Assembly: GCA_001314625.1 (NCBI GenBank)
Contig: LJSH01000001.1
Span: 248,001 to 312,000 of the forward strand
Length of the DNA: 64,000 bases
Reading direction: 5' to 3'
Source: Oceanicaulis sp. HLUCCA04
GTDB taxonomy: Bacteria > Pseudomonadota > Alphaproteobacteria > Caulobacterales > Maricaulaceae
Shown here piece by piece: positions 17,640 to 25,395 of this stretch. Below the pieces are notes generated by a model. The model was not told the origin of the DNA, searched no databases, and saw nothing but the letters and a program-made list of their open reading frames with translations. Within the stretch, counting starts at the first letter, position 1. The number at the start of each line of letters is the position of its first letter. The translations under genes and the position numbers were made by a program.

Positions 17640-18065
17640 TCAGGCCGTTTGGATGTCAGTCAGTCTGCCATCAGGCGGGCCCCGCTGGCCGGGCGGGCTG
17701 GCGGGATGGGCCGGCAGGGCGATGGTGGCGGCAGGGTAGGCCGGTACATGCCGCTGTGGCGCCAGGCCGGGCGCATCCGCAAAGGAGGGGGCGGGCAACG
17801 TAGCGGCCGCGTTCAGACCGGCGAATGCACAAGGTGATTCAAGCGCAGCGGTATCTGGCGTTTGCGCCTCAACCGGATTGCCATGGGCATCGAGGGTTAT
17901 CTCGCGCAGGCCGTCGCCGGAGCAGACAACCAGGGAAAACCGGCCGCCGGACTCCGCCTGCGGCATCCAGCCTGACGGCACCAGCCCACCGATACACGCC
18001 GCGACCAGCGCGAGCGTCGCCATGAGCTGGCGCAAGGCGGTCGGGGAAAGACGGGCGCTCATCAT
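17640..18065 (-). CDS. DUF2946 family protein
   Basis: This secreted or membrane-anchored protein of about 141 residues fits the DUF2946 pattern. It has a hydrophobic N-terminus (ATLALVAACIGGLVPSGWMP), one Cys in SLVVCSGDG, a second in ESPCAFAGL, and a C-terminal PGQRGPPDGR motif. The molecular function is not established. The family is frequently found beside copper- or iron-related TonB receptors, as here, where the receptor starts 65 bases downstream on the same strand. Two adjacent ATGs (18065 and 18062) are possible starts; a longer frame to 18134 begins inside the HU terminator and is unlikely. The two Cys residues could bind a metal. Confidence 0.65.
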   Translation of the reverse strand: MMSARLSPTALRQLMATLALVAACIGGLVPSGWMPQAESGGRFSLVVCSGDGLREITLDAHGNPVEAQTPDTAALESPCAFAGLNAAATLPAPSFADAPGLAPQRHVPAYPAATIALPAHPASPPGQRGPPDGRLTDIQTA

Positions 18066-18133
18066 GGTATGACTGGATATATTCACGTGTGCGGTCCCGC
18101 AACACAGTAACGCTGCGGCGTATTGCGCATACA

Positions 18134-18163
18134 AAAACGCCGCCAGTTGCCCGGCGGCGTTTT
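18134..18163 (-). terminator. Rho-independent terminator of the HU gene
   Basis: Perfect 11-bp arms AAAACGCCGCC and GGCGGCGTTTT are separated by 8 bases. Read on the - strand it ends in a T-run, 47 bases after the HU stop. It insulates the HU gene from the DUF2946/TonB/PepSY genes that follow on the same strand. Confidence 0.85.
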
Positions 18164-18209
18164 CATGAAGGGGCGCGTCCCGGCCTTTTCAGGCGGGAAG
18201 CGAAAGCCC

Positions 18210-18476
18210 TTAGATGTCCTTCAGGGCAGACGCCGGGCGGAACGCCAGCGAGGTCTTGGCCTTGGACGTCATTTTCTCGCCCGTACGCGGGTTGCGGACT
18301 TCACGCGCTTCGCGGTGCTTGGCGTGGAAAGTGCCGAAACCGGCGAGTTGAACCGTGTCGCCTTTTTTGCCGGCGGCTACGATGGAATCGACAAAGGTGT
18401 CGATGGCGTCACCGGCTTGAGCGCGGGTGATGCCAGCTTTGTCGGAGATGGCTTTGGCGAGTTCTGCTTTGTTCAT
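18210..18476 (-). CDS. hup: HU family DNA-binding protein
   Basis: HU is a small histone-like protein that bends and compacts DNA as a dimer. The 88-residue sequence is canonical: MNKAELAKAISDKAGITRAQA helices, a GFGTFHAKHREAREVRNPRTG beta-arm with the DNA-intercalating proline region, and a KTSLAFRPASALKD C-terminus. IHF subunits would carry different arm residues, so HU is favoured. The gene is monocistronic, with its promoter between 18477 and 18685 and a strong terminator at 18134-18163. Confidence 0.96.
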   Translation of the reverse strand: MNKAELAKAISDKAGITRAQAGDAIDTFVDSIVAAGKKGDTVQLAGFGTFHAKHREAREVRNPRTGEKMTSKAKTSLAFRPASALKDI

Positions 18477-18685
18477 GAGGGTTCCCCCCGGTTGTTTGAC
18501 GCCTCGACTGCCGAGATTGGCAGGCTTGGCCGTTCATTGGACGGATGAATCAATCGCGATTCTCACTAGGCATAGCAAGGAAATACAGGCGAGTCGGCAC
18601 GTTTTACGCAGGTATCTGCCATTGATCTGGCTCATATGGTAAACAAAGCCTTGATTTCTGGCCCGGTGTTTGCGTTACGGAAAGT

Positions 18686-18883
18686 ATGGAACCCAAACGC
18701 GCCTCATTCCTGAACACTGTCGCAGCGACCGGACTGGCCGTCAGCGTCGCGGTCTTAAGCTATGCGGGGTTCCAGGCCCTGTTCTCCAGCCCGCTATTAT
18801 CGGCGCTTACAGGCGCTGTTGTGGGCGGTTTCGTTCTGGGACGGGTATTACGCCAGAGTCGCACCACCACTTACCGGGCATAG
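18686..18883 (+). CDS. Small hypothetical membrane protein
   Basis: A 65-residue protein starts MEPKRASFLNT and has two hydrophobic stretches: about 11-30 (VAATGLAVSVAVLSYAGF) and 34-54 (SSPLLSALTGAVVGGFVLG). It ends in a short basic tail RVLRQSRTTTYRA. The ATG at 18686 is preceded by ACGGAAAG at a good distance. I recognise no family. Its 3' end overlaps the end of the convergent PaaI gene by 13 bases. It could instead be a chance frame, but the positive-inside charge pattern and the start site favour a real gene. Confidence 0.5.
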   Translation: MEPKRASFLNTVAATGLAVSVAVLSYAGFQALFSSPLLSALTGAVVGGFVLGRVLRQSRTTTYRA

Positions 18884-19287
18884 AGCACCATCTGGGTGCA
18901 GCGAAAGAGGGCGAGGGTCTTGCCGTCCTCTGCCCGAAAGGCTTTGGCATCCCAGACCTGTGTTGTGCGGCCCAGATGGACCGGACTGGCTTCACCCAGA
19001 ACGCGGCCATCTCGGGCGGTCCCCATGAAGTTCGATTTCAGCTCGACCGTGGTGAAGCTGACCGCATCGCCAGGCAGGTTTGCCATCGCGCCGTAGCCAC
19101 ACAGCGAATCGAGCAGTGCGATGAGAGTCGCGGCATGAAGGAATCCGTTGGGCGCCAGCAGGTCGCCGCGAACATCGATATGGCCTTCGACCAGCGAGGG
19201 AGAGCCGTTAGTGATGACAAGCCCGACAAGGCCGGGCAGCGTGCCGGCACTGACGGCATTGATCGCGTCAAGTTCAGGTGTGGTCAT
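18871..19287 (-). CDS. PaaI-like hotdog-fold thioesterase
   Basis: This 138-residue single hotdog-domain protein is of the PaaI/YdiI type, whose members hydrolyse aromatic or acyl-CoA thioesters. Visible features are the GDLLAPNGFLHAATLIALLDSLCGYGA helix, with an Asn-Gly-x-x-His-like motif and the catalytic acid position in LLDS, followed by a VELKSNFMGTA strand. The ATG at 19287 gives the natural start MTTPELDAIN; a longer frame to 19362 runs into the upstream gene. It is the last gene of a four-gene - strand operon, 16 bases after the membrane protein ending at 19304. Confidence 0.85.
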   Translation of the reverse strand: MTTPELDAINAVSAGTLPGLVGLVITNGSPSLVEGHIDVRGDLLAPNGFLHAATLIALLDSLCGYGAMANLPGDAVSFTTVELKSNFMGTARDGRVLGEASPVHLGRTTQVWDAKAFRAEDGKTLALFRCTQMVLYAR

Positions 19288-19303
19288 GGATCGGTGGCTT
19301 TCC

Positions 19304-20047
19304 TCACGCCGGCCAGGCCGAGGCGATGACGAGGCTGAGAATATTCGCCAGGAAGCCGCCAATCAGGACCAGCAGCAATATTGTTATGCTCAGAACGACA
19401 CCCTTGACGATACGCCCGGCCATGCCTGCGGCAAGCGAGGGTGTCGCACCGCGAATGAAGGTCAGCGCGTAAATCAAGGTCAGAATAGCCGTGACAATGA
19501 AGGACATCAGCGCGGTTTGCGTGCCTGCCAATGCGACTGGCATAAGCGCCAGTCCGAAAATGGAACCGGCCGTCAGAATGGCAAAAACCAGGTTCAGATT
19601 GGTGCCAAACGACCGCTTTTCGCCAAACCGGGCCAGTACCAGAACCGACAGGGCGGTAAACCCGCCGACCAGCGGCCCGTGAAGCACCGACATGATGGAG
19701 CCGTACAGGCTGAAGAATTGCTCCCTGGTCCGCCCTGTCGCCGATTCCAGCTGGGCGATTACTTCCGGGTCAGCATTTTGAAGCGACTGCGCGGCGATCG
19801 CGCCATACCCGCCCCAGATGACCGAAATGGCGATCTGCACGCCCAGCAGGGCCAGCCACAGCCGCACCATTGGGGTGTAGGCACGGTCTCGCGCAATGAT
19901 GGAGGCAAACACCTTGCGCGGCGCGATCAGCAGATCGATCAGCGAGCGCACCGAACGCAAGTTGAAGCCGAAGACTTCTTCGGCGAGTTCACCGCGTTCG
20001 GATGAGGGTGACGGCGTTGGCGAGGGGGGCGGCGCGGCGTCGCTCAC
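19304..20047 (-). CDS. Polytopic membrane protein, Yip1-like
   Basis: A 247-residue protein has a disordered Pro/Ser-rich N-terminus (about 1-22), a cytoplasmic helix with SLIDLLIAPRKVFASI, and five to six transmembrane segments from about residue 62 to the C-terminus. The LI-x-PR motif before the first helix, the domain length and the helix spacing resemble Yip1-type bacterial membrane proteins. The same architecture is seen in the gene product at 21045-21878, so the two are probably distant paralogues. Function is unknown. Its start overlaps the stop of the MDR oxidoreductase (ATGA), indicating translational coupling. Confidence 0.6.
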   Translation of the reverse strand: MSDAAPPPSPTPSPSSERGELAEEVFGFNLRSVRSLIDLLIAPRKVFASIIARDRAYTPMVRLWLALLGVQIAISVIWGGYGAIAAQSLQNADPEVIAQLESATGRTREQFFSLYGSIMSVLHGPLVGGFTALSVLVLARFGEKRSFGTNLNLVFAILTAGSIFGLALMPVALAGTQTALMSFIVTAILTLIYALTFIRGATPSLAAGMAGRIVKGVVLSITILLLVLIGGFLANILSLVIASAWPA

Positions 20048-21039
20048 ACTTTCACCAGCATCTTTCCGAAATTGGCACCGGAAAAGAGGCCGGTAAACGC
20101 CTCCGGTGCCTTCTCGATGCCCTCATAGACCGTCTCGCGGCTCTTTACCTTGCCGCCCATCATCCAGTTGGAGAGGTCCTTGATGAACTCGCCCTGCAGG
20201 TCGAAATGCTCGGTGACGATGAAGCCGCGCATCATCAGCGATTTGGTGACGATATTGGTCATGTTGTGCGGGCCGGGGGAGGGCGCCTCGTCATTATAGC
20301 GCGAGATCATGCCGCACGCCGCGATGCGTCCGAACTGTTTGAGTACGTCCAGCGCCGCAACGAGGTGATCACCGCCAACATTCTCGAAATAGGCGTCTAT
20401 GCCGCCTGGAGCAGCATCCTTGATCGCCTTGCGCAGATCCGGCACGGCCTTGTAATCAATGGCCGCATCGGCGCCGATCTCCAGACAGAAATCGGTCTTG
20501 GCCTTGCCACCCGCCGTTGCAATGACCTTTGCGCCCATCGCCTTGGCGAACTGGATGCCGGCAGAGCCAACTGCGCCGGCGCCCGCGCTCATCCACAGGG
20601 TTTCACCCTCTTTCAGGCCGATAATGCGCTTGATGCCTGCATAGGCGGTAAGGCCGGTGAGCCCGGCAATGCCAAGATAGGCGTGGGCAGGCAGCAGGTT
20701 CGCGTCGACCTTCATCAGCCCTTTGGCCGGCGCCACATAGGCCTCACGCCAGCCGAACATGCTCATCACATAATCACCCTCTTTCAGGGTGTCGGAGCGT
20801 GACTTGACGACTTTGCCGACCGCGCCGCCTTCCATGGGCTTTCCAGGCATGAACGGATCGATATAGGTCTTCAGCCCTGCCATGCGCGGGCGCATATACG
20901 GATCAACCGAGAGCCATTCATTGGCCACCAGCACCTCGCCGTCGCCCGGTTCGGGCAGATCTATCTCGGCAAGCGTGAAGTATTCGGGTTTCACTTCGCC
21001 GGTGAAGTGGCGCACGAGATGGATTTCACGGGATTTCAT
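20044..21039 (-). CDS. NADP-dependent MDR-family oxidoreductase
   Basis: This 331-residue zinc-free medium-chain dehydrogenase/reductase belongs to the leukotriene B4 dehydrogenase/CurA-like group, which reduces alkenals, enones or quinones with NADPH. Markers are the SVDPYMRPRM block near residue 45, MEGGAVGKVV, the nucleotide-binding AGAGAVGSAGIQFAK at about 151, DAYFENVGG, and MMRGFIV toward the end. No structural-zinc Cys cluster is seen. It lies between two related polytopic membrane proteins: 5 bases after one and overlapping the other by 4. The enzyme may therefore act on a membrane-derived or lipophilic aldehyde, which is inference. Confidence 0.9.
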   Translation of the reverse strand: MKSREIHLVRHFTGEVKPEYFTLAEIDLPEPGDGEVLVANEWLSVDPYMRPRMAGLKTYIDPFMPGKPMEGGAVGKVVKSRSDTLKEGDYVMSMFGWREAYVAPAKGLMKVDANLLPAHAYLGIAGLTGLTAYAGIKRIIGLKEGETLWMSAGAGAVGSAGIQFAKAMGAKVIATAGGKAKTDFCLEIGADAAIDYKAVPDLRKAIKDAAPGGIDAYFENVGGDHLVAALDVLKQFGRIAACGMISRYNDEAPSPGPHNMTNIVTKSLMMRGFIVTEHFDLQGEFIKDLSNWMMGGKVKSRETVYEGIEKAPEAFTGLFSGANFGKMLVKV

Positions 21040-21044
21040 GGCAT

Positions 21045-21878
21045 TTACTCTTCAGTTGCGGATTGCGGGGGCGCGGCCTCGATCGCACGGGAACTCTGAT
21101 CAAGGCTGATCGACATCAGCTCGAACAGGGACACACCATAATTCCATTGCAGGATAAAATGCACGCTGAACATGCCTGCGGCAAACATCAGGATGGTCGA
21201 GGGTATGGTGATGATGATGTTGACGAGAAGGAAGGCGATGAGTGCGATTGTCCCGAGCCCGTAACCGCCCGAGGCCACGCGCATAATGGCAATGAAGAAC
21301 ACGATCGCTGAAAGGCCTTGCGTAAGGAGGAAGGCGATCTCGCCAAAAATGAGCACGGGCGCGCACAGCAGCGATGCGATCAGCATGGCGTTGTTGGCCG
21401 AAAGGTAACACTGAAAGTGCGTCCACCAGCTCAGCGAAGGCCGGAAGGCCTTGACGACCAGCAGGTAGGGAATCGCGCCCAACGCCATCAGCGGCCAGTT
21501 TAACAGGGCACCCCAGCGCGAGACGGTATCGGAGACACCCGAGATGGTGAGCCCCCTCTCTGCCAGATAGGCCTCTGCCAGATCGCGCCCTCCCGGCGCG
21601 ATCAACGCATCCACTGTATAGAAGGCGGGCATGCCGAAAAATGCGGCAATCCCGAATTGAAGACCCATAAGGCTGACGAACAGCCGTAAGGGCGAGAAAT
21701 AGCCGCGCGTTCCACTGATGACGTCGCGTGAAATGCGCGGTGTGAAGATCAGGGTATCGACAAGGGTCCTCAAAACGAGCGGCGCAAGCGGCAACCCCGT
21801 TAGATCGCTGGCGATCTGACGGGCCGAGTGATCTTGCGCAGCCGGAGCGGCGTGCTGGTCTGATTGCTCGCTATTCAT
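21045..21878 (-). CDS. Polytopic membrane protein, paralogue of the 19304-20047 product
   Basis: This 277-residue membrane protein has a polar N-terminus with Gln/Ala/His, the motif TLVDTLIFTPRISRDVISG before the first helix, and roughly six hydrophobic segments, then an acidic tail. The LVDTLIFTPR stretch mirrors SLIDLLIAPR in the second membrane protein of this operon, and the RLFVSLMGLQFGIA helix mirrors RLWLALLGVQIAIS. They are likely diverged copies. It is the first gene of the operon, 5 bases upstream of the oxidoreductase. I recognise no experimentally defined family, and function is unknown. Confidence 0.6.
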   Translation of the reverse strand: MNSEQSDQHAAPAAQDHSARQIASDLTGLPLAPLVLRTLVDTLIFTPRISRDVISGTRGYFSPLRLFVSLMGLQFGIAAFFGMPAFYTVDALIAPGGRDLAEAYLAERGLTISGVSDTVSRWGALLNWPLMALGAIPYLLVVKAFRPSLSWWTHFQCYLSANNAMLIASLLCAPVLIFGEIAFLLTQGLSAIVFFIAIMRVASGGYGLGTIALIAFLLVNIIITIPSTILMFAAGMFSVHFILQWNYGVSLFELMSISLDQSSRAIEAAPPQSATEE

Positions 21879-21995
21879 CGGGGTCCCCGCCAGACGATTT
21901 GCCAGAATGGTAGCTGCACAGGCGCACAGGGCAATGGGAAGTTTGCCTGCTTTCGGCCTTTGTCAGCCCGCGCACAAAATGCAAACTCGCATGCC

Positions 21996-22940
21996 ATGAC
22001 CCAGACTCAACAGATATTGCGGGCCGGTGTCGTCGGCGCCGGTGTGTTCGGCGGTTACCATTCGGGCAAGTATGCCGGGGACGGACGCACCGAGTTCATC
22101 GGCGTGTTCGATCCGGTGCGTGACCGGGCGCGCGCCATCTCGCGCCAGTATGGAGCGATCGCCTTTACGTCGCTCAATGCGATGATTGAGGAAGCCGATA
22201 TCATCACCGTGGCCAGCCCGGCCCTGTTTCACCATGACGCGGCGCACCGCGCACTGACGGCAGGCCGCCATGTGCTGGTGGAAAAGCCGATCTGCGCAAC
22301 GGTCGAGGAGGGCCGCGAATTGCTGTCCCTCGCGGAGAAATTCGGCCGGGTGCTCCAGGTCGGGCATCAGGAGCGTTTCGTCTTCGCGGCAATGGGCCTG
22401 TTTGGAAACGTTCCGGCAGCGCGAACCCTCTCTGCCCGGCGCATGGGCACGCCCTCTGCGCGCAATCTGGACGTCTCTGTGACGCTTGATCTGATGATCC
22501 ATGACATCGATCTGGTACTGGCACTGGCCGGTGGCGCGCCGTCCCGGGTGGACGCGCAAATGCGCGCTGAACGCGGCGGGCTGGCGGACCATATCTTCAC
22601 CCGCATGGAGTTTCCCGGCGGTCTGGTGGCCGAACTGGAATCCAGCCGGGTCGCCAGTGACCGTGACCGGGTGATGACGATAGGCTTCGAGGGTGGCGCC
22701 GTGCTGGATGTGGATTTCATCCGCAAGCGCTTCGATAATGGTGCCGGCCTGCCGCTCGATCCCGATTTTGCCGACGCGGCGATGGCGAAGGACTCGCTGG
22801 GGGCGAGCGTTCAGAATTTTGTCTCCCGCGTGCTGGACCCGGCGCATGTGAGTCCGGCGGCTGATGGCAGGGCAGGGCTGATGGCGCTGGAAGCGGCTCT
22901 GGCCATTGATCAGGCGGCGGGTAGCCTTAGCCGCATGTAA
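21996..22940 (+). CDS. Gfo/Idh/MocA family oxidoreductase
   Basis: This is a 314-residue NAD(P)-dependent oxidoreductase, probably acting on a sugar or sugar nucleotide. The N-terminal Rossmann motif GVVGAGVFGGYHSGKY (about 9-24) is followed by the family signature EKPICATVEEGREL, with the lysine that contacts the substrate, and by a C-terminal sheet domain with a DLMIHDIDLVLAL helix. The His and Asp in MIHDID are typical of the catalytic region. The ATG at 21996 is favoured because the frame before it (to 21864) is unlike the family. It reads toward gltX, with an 84-base gap. The precise substrate is not determinable. Confidence 0.85.
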   Translation: MTQTQQILRAGVVGAGVFGGYHSGKYAGDGRTEFIGVFDPVRDRARAISRQYGAIAFTSLNAMIEEADIITVASPALFHHDAAHRALTAGRHVLVEKPICATVEEGRELLSLAEKFGRVLQVGHQERFVFAAMGLFGNVPAARTLSARRMGTPSARNLDVSVTLDLMIHDIDLVLALAGGAPSRVDAQMRAERGGLADHIFTRMEFPGGLVAELESSRVASDRDRVMTIGFEGGAVLDVDFIRKRFDNGAGLPLDPDFADAAMAKDSLGASVQNFVSRVLDPAHVSPAADGRAGLMALEAALAIDQAAGSLSRM

Positions 22941-23024
22941 GCGGGCCGCATTTGACGCCTGCCAGCGGGCGTGGCAAAGCCAGCGGCCTTCATCTGCACC
23001 CCTGAACCCGTTGGAAATCCGCCC

Positions 23025-24383
23025 ATGTCCGCCGCAAAGCCTGTCAAAGTCCGTTTCGCGCCGAGCCCGACCGGCCTCATTCATGTGGGCAATGTGCGCA
23101 TTGCCCTGATGAACTGGTTGTTTGCACGCCGTGAGGGCGGGCAGTTCGTGCTGCGTATCGACGATACAGACCTGGAGCGCTCTACCAAAGTTTTCGAGGA
23201 CCAGATCATTGAGGATCTGCGCTGGCTGGGCCTGGATTTCGACGAGCGCTTCAACCAGTCGGAGCGTTTCGACCGCTACGAGGCAGCGCGCGACAAACTG
23301 GTCGAGACCGGCTTTCTCTACCCCTGTTACGAGACCGGCGACGAGCTGGACCGCAAGCGCAAGCTGCAACGTGCGCAAGGCAAGCCTCCGGTCTATGACC
23401 GCGCCGCGCTGAGCCTCACCGATGCCGAAAAGGCAAAGCTGGAGGCCGAGGGCCGCAAGCCGCACTGGCGTTTCAAACTGTCGGGCGGGCGCATCGAATG
23501 GAACGATCTGGTGCGCGGGCCAAGCCATATCGACACCAGCTCGGTCTCTGATCCCATCCTGATCCGCGAGGATGGCAGCTATCTCTATACGCTCCCCAGC
23601 GTGGTCGACGATCTGGAGGCGGAGATCAGTCATGTCATCCGCGGCGAGGACCATGTGACGAACTCTGCCGCCCAGATCGAGATTTTCGAGGCGCTCGGCG
23701 GCAAGGGCTGCGCGCCCGCCATGGCGCACTTTCCCTTGCTGGTCGGTTCGGACGGCGAAAAGCTCTCCAAGCGTATTGGCGGTCTGTCGGTTCAGGCGCT
23801 GCGCGAGGAGGAGGGCATCGAGCCGATGGCCATTCTGTCGCTGCTGGCAAAGCTTGGCACGTCAGATGCCATTGAAGTGCGCAGCGATCTGCCATCGCTC
23901 GTCTCGGAGCTGGACTTTGCCAAGGTCTCACGCACACCAGCCCGCTTTGACTTTGCCGAGATGGAACGCCTGAATGCGAAACTGATCCACGAGGCTGATT
24001 TCATCGCGGTGAAGGATCGTCTGGAAGGCATGGGCATCAGTGCGGGCGAAGCGTTCTGGAACGCGGTGCGGCCAAACCTGACCCGCCTGCGTGACGCCGC
24101 TGACTGGTGGCAACTGGTAGAAGGCCCGATCACACCGGTGATCGAGGATGCGGACTATGCGGCCAGGGCGGCTTCGCTCCTGCCGGAAGGCGAGCTGACC
24201 CGCGAAAGCTGGGGCGCGTGGACCAGCGCCATCAAGGCGGAAACCGGGCGCAAGGGACGCGATCTGTTCATGCCGCTGCGTCAGGCTTTGACGGGCCAGA
24301 ATCACGGGCCTGAAATGGACGTGGTGCTGTCATTGATCGGACGCGAGAAGGCGCTGGCGCGGCTGTCAGGTCAGGCGGCGTAG
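23025..24383 (+). CDS. gltX: Glutamyl-tRNA synthetase
   Basis: This class I aminoacyl-tRNA synthetase charges tRNA(Glu), and in many alphaproteobacteria also tRNA(Gln) for later amidation. The 452-residue protein begins KVRFAPSPTGLIHVGNVRIAL, with the HIGH-type motif as HVGN. It carries the RGEDHVTNSAAQIEIFEALGG block and the KMSKS equivalent KLSKR at about residues 246-250. Alphaproteobacteria often have two gltX copies, and which one this is cannot be settled here. The ATG at 23025 is preceded by TTGGAAAT at a usable distance; the open frame upstream to 22971 is not family-like. Confidence 0.95.
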   Translation: MSAAKPVKVRFAPSPTGLIHVGNVRIALMNWLFARREGGQFVLRIDDTDLERSTKVFEDQIIEDLRWLGLDFDERFNQSERFDRYEAARDKLVETGFLYPCYETGDELDRKRKLQRAQGKPPVYDRAALSLTDAEKAKLEAEGRKPHWRFKLSGGRIEWNDLVRGPSHIDTSSVSDPILIREDGSYLYTLPSVVDDLEAEISHVIRGEDHVTNSAAQIEIFEALGGKGCAPAMAHFPLLVGSDGEKLSKRIGGLSVQALREEEGIEPMAILSLLAKLGTSDAIEVRSDLPSLVSELDFAKVSRTPARFDFAEMERLNAKLIHEADFIAVKDRLEGMGISAGEAFWNAVRPNLTRLRDAADWWQLVEGPITPVIEDADYAARAASLLPEGELTRESWGAWTSAIKAETGRKGRDLFMPLRQALTGQNHGPEMDVVLSLIGREKALARLSGQAA

Positions 24384-24473
24384 CTTCATTTGGGAGTTCC
24401 GCACGCGGGCGCGGTCGCGCGGTCGCGCCGGCGGTCCGCTTCGCGGCCCGAGGTAGCTTCGACCCTTCAACCG

Positions 24474-24498
24474 GGTTCCTGGGCTTGACCCGGGATCC
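24474..24498. repeat. Palindrome with CTTGA loop (type D)
   Basis: Arms GGTTCCTGGG and CCCGGGATCC flank CTTGA with mismatches in the middle of the stem. It lies between the convergent gltX and phosphoribosyltransferase genes and matches the loop of the hairpins at 5513 and 6793. Confidence 0.5.
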
Positions 24499-24516
24499 AG
24501 CTTTATGGCGGTTGTT

Positions 24517-25044
24517 TCACAAAAACCCGTCCGGCACGGGTTTATGCGCGCGGATTTCCTCAAGTGCCAGTCCTTCAAGCTCGTGCGGGAAGACCAGCCA
24601 GTCTGACGTCTCGTGGATATGATAGTCGGGCCGTAGCGCTGTCTCATTGCGCTCCGGTTTGAACCAGGCAACGGCCGTGCGCACCTCATAGCGGCCGCCG
24701 AGCGCATCCATGACAGCGGCCAGCGTATGCCCGCGATCAAGGACGTCATCGACGATCAGCAGCCGCTTGCCCGCCGGCAGAATGGCGGTGAGCGCATCAA
24801 GACCTGTAATGGCGATTTCGGTCTGCCGCTGATCAACTCCGGTATAGGAGTGGACCGCAAGCGGCGAATGCCCGGTCTGCAGGCCTTTCCATGCCAGCGC
24901 CTCATGCAAGGCGATGGCGATCGGGCTGCCGCCGCGCCACAGGCCGACCAGATGGTCGGGTTGCCAGCCGCTTTGCAGCACTGCCGCAGCCAGCGCAAAG
25001 CCATCACTTACCAGGCTGTCCGCTGACAGGAAGCGTTTTTCCAT
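24517..25044 (-). CDS. Phosphoribosyltransferase
   Basis: This 175-residue type I phosphoribosyltransferase resembles the Gpt/hypoxanthine salvage group. The PRPP-binding signature is LLIVDDVLDRGHTLAAV at about residues 93-109, with the two acidic residues in place. A WRGGSPIAIALHEAL loop provides the second phosphate-binding turn, and the C-terminus has a DWLVFPHE motif seen in Gpt-type enzymes. The base specificity (xanthine, hypoxanthine or guanine) cannot be read. The gene is monocistronic on the - strand, converges on gltX, and starts at ATG 25044 with a divergent DUF1328 gene upstream. Confidence 0.85.
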   Translation of the reverse strand: MEKRFLSADSLVSDGFALAAAVLQSGWQPDHLVGLWRGGSPIAIALHEALAWKGLQTGHSPLAVHSYTGVDQRQTEIAITGLDALTAILPAGKRLLIVDDVLDRGHTLAAVMDALGGRYEVRTAVAWFKPERNETALRPDYHIHETSDWLVFPHELEGLALEEIRAHKPVPDGFL

Positions 25045-25146
25045 CGGGTATGCCTGTGTCCTGGTGAGAAGATTTTTTTGTAAGGCGGAACGCTATTTGA
25101 TCAACGGCGTTGTCTGTTCGTGTTAATTGCAGGAAAGGACAGCAAT

Positions 25147-25323
25147 ATGCTCCGTCTAGCGCTCGCATTCTTTATCGTCGCGATCATTGCGGCAGTGTTC
25201 GGATTTGGTGGCATTGCCGCCGGTGCTGCAAGCATTGCCCAGATACTTTTCTTTCTCTTTGTCGTTCTGTTCCTTGTCGCGCTTGTCGTCGGCCTGGTGC
25301 GTGGACGCTCGCCGCGAATATAG
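25147..25323 (+). CDS. DUF1328 small membrane protein
   Basis: A 58-residue protein of the YtjA/DUF1328 family consists of two transmembrane helices: [20 protein letters not shown], then [28 protein letters not shown] turn joins them and a GRSPRI tail follows. The function is unknown. The family is widespread in proteobacteria and often linked to stress regulation. The ATG at 25147 is preceded by AGGAAAGG, an excellent ribosome binding site, and is preferred to the frame start at 25120. A strong bidirectional terminator follows. Confidence 0.85.
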   Translation: MLRLALAFFIVAIIAAVFGFGGIAAGAASIAQILFFLFVVLFLVALVVGLVRGRSPRI

Positions 25324-25350
25324 CGCCAGCGCTTTCGCGCTGTAACGCCG

Positions 25351-25383
25351 GTAAAGCCGGGCTGCCCCTCAGCCCGGCTTTAC
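25351..25383. terminator. Bidirectional terminator between the DUF1328 gene and tyrS
   Basis: A perfect 14-bp stem (25351-25364 paired with 25370-25383) has the loop CCCCT. It ends in CTTTAC on the + strand and in CTTTAC on the - strand as well. It serves the convergent DUF1328 and tyrS genes and stands 12 bases from the tyrS stop. Confidence 0.85.
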
Positions 25384-25395
25384 TAATGCGTGGCG

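Noticed and set aside
21963-23729. 588-codon - strand frame over the Gfo/Idh and gltX genes
   Set aside because: It crosses two real genes and their spacer and has no recognisable domain.
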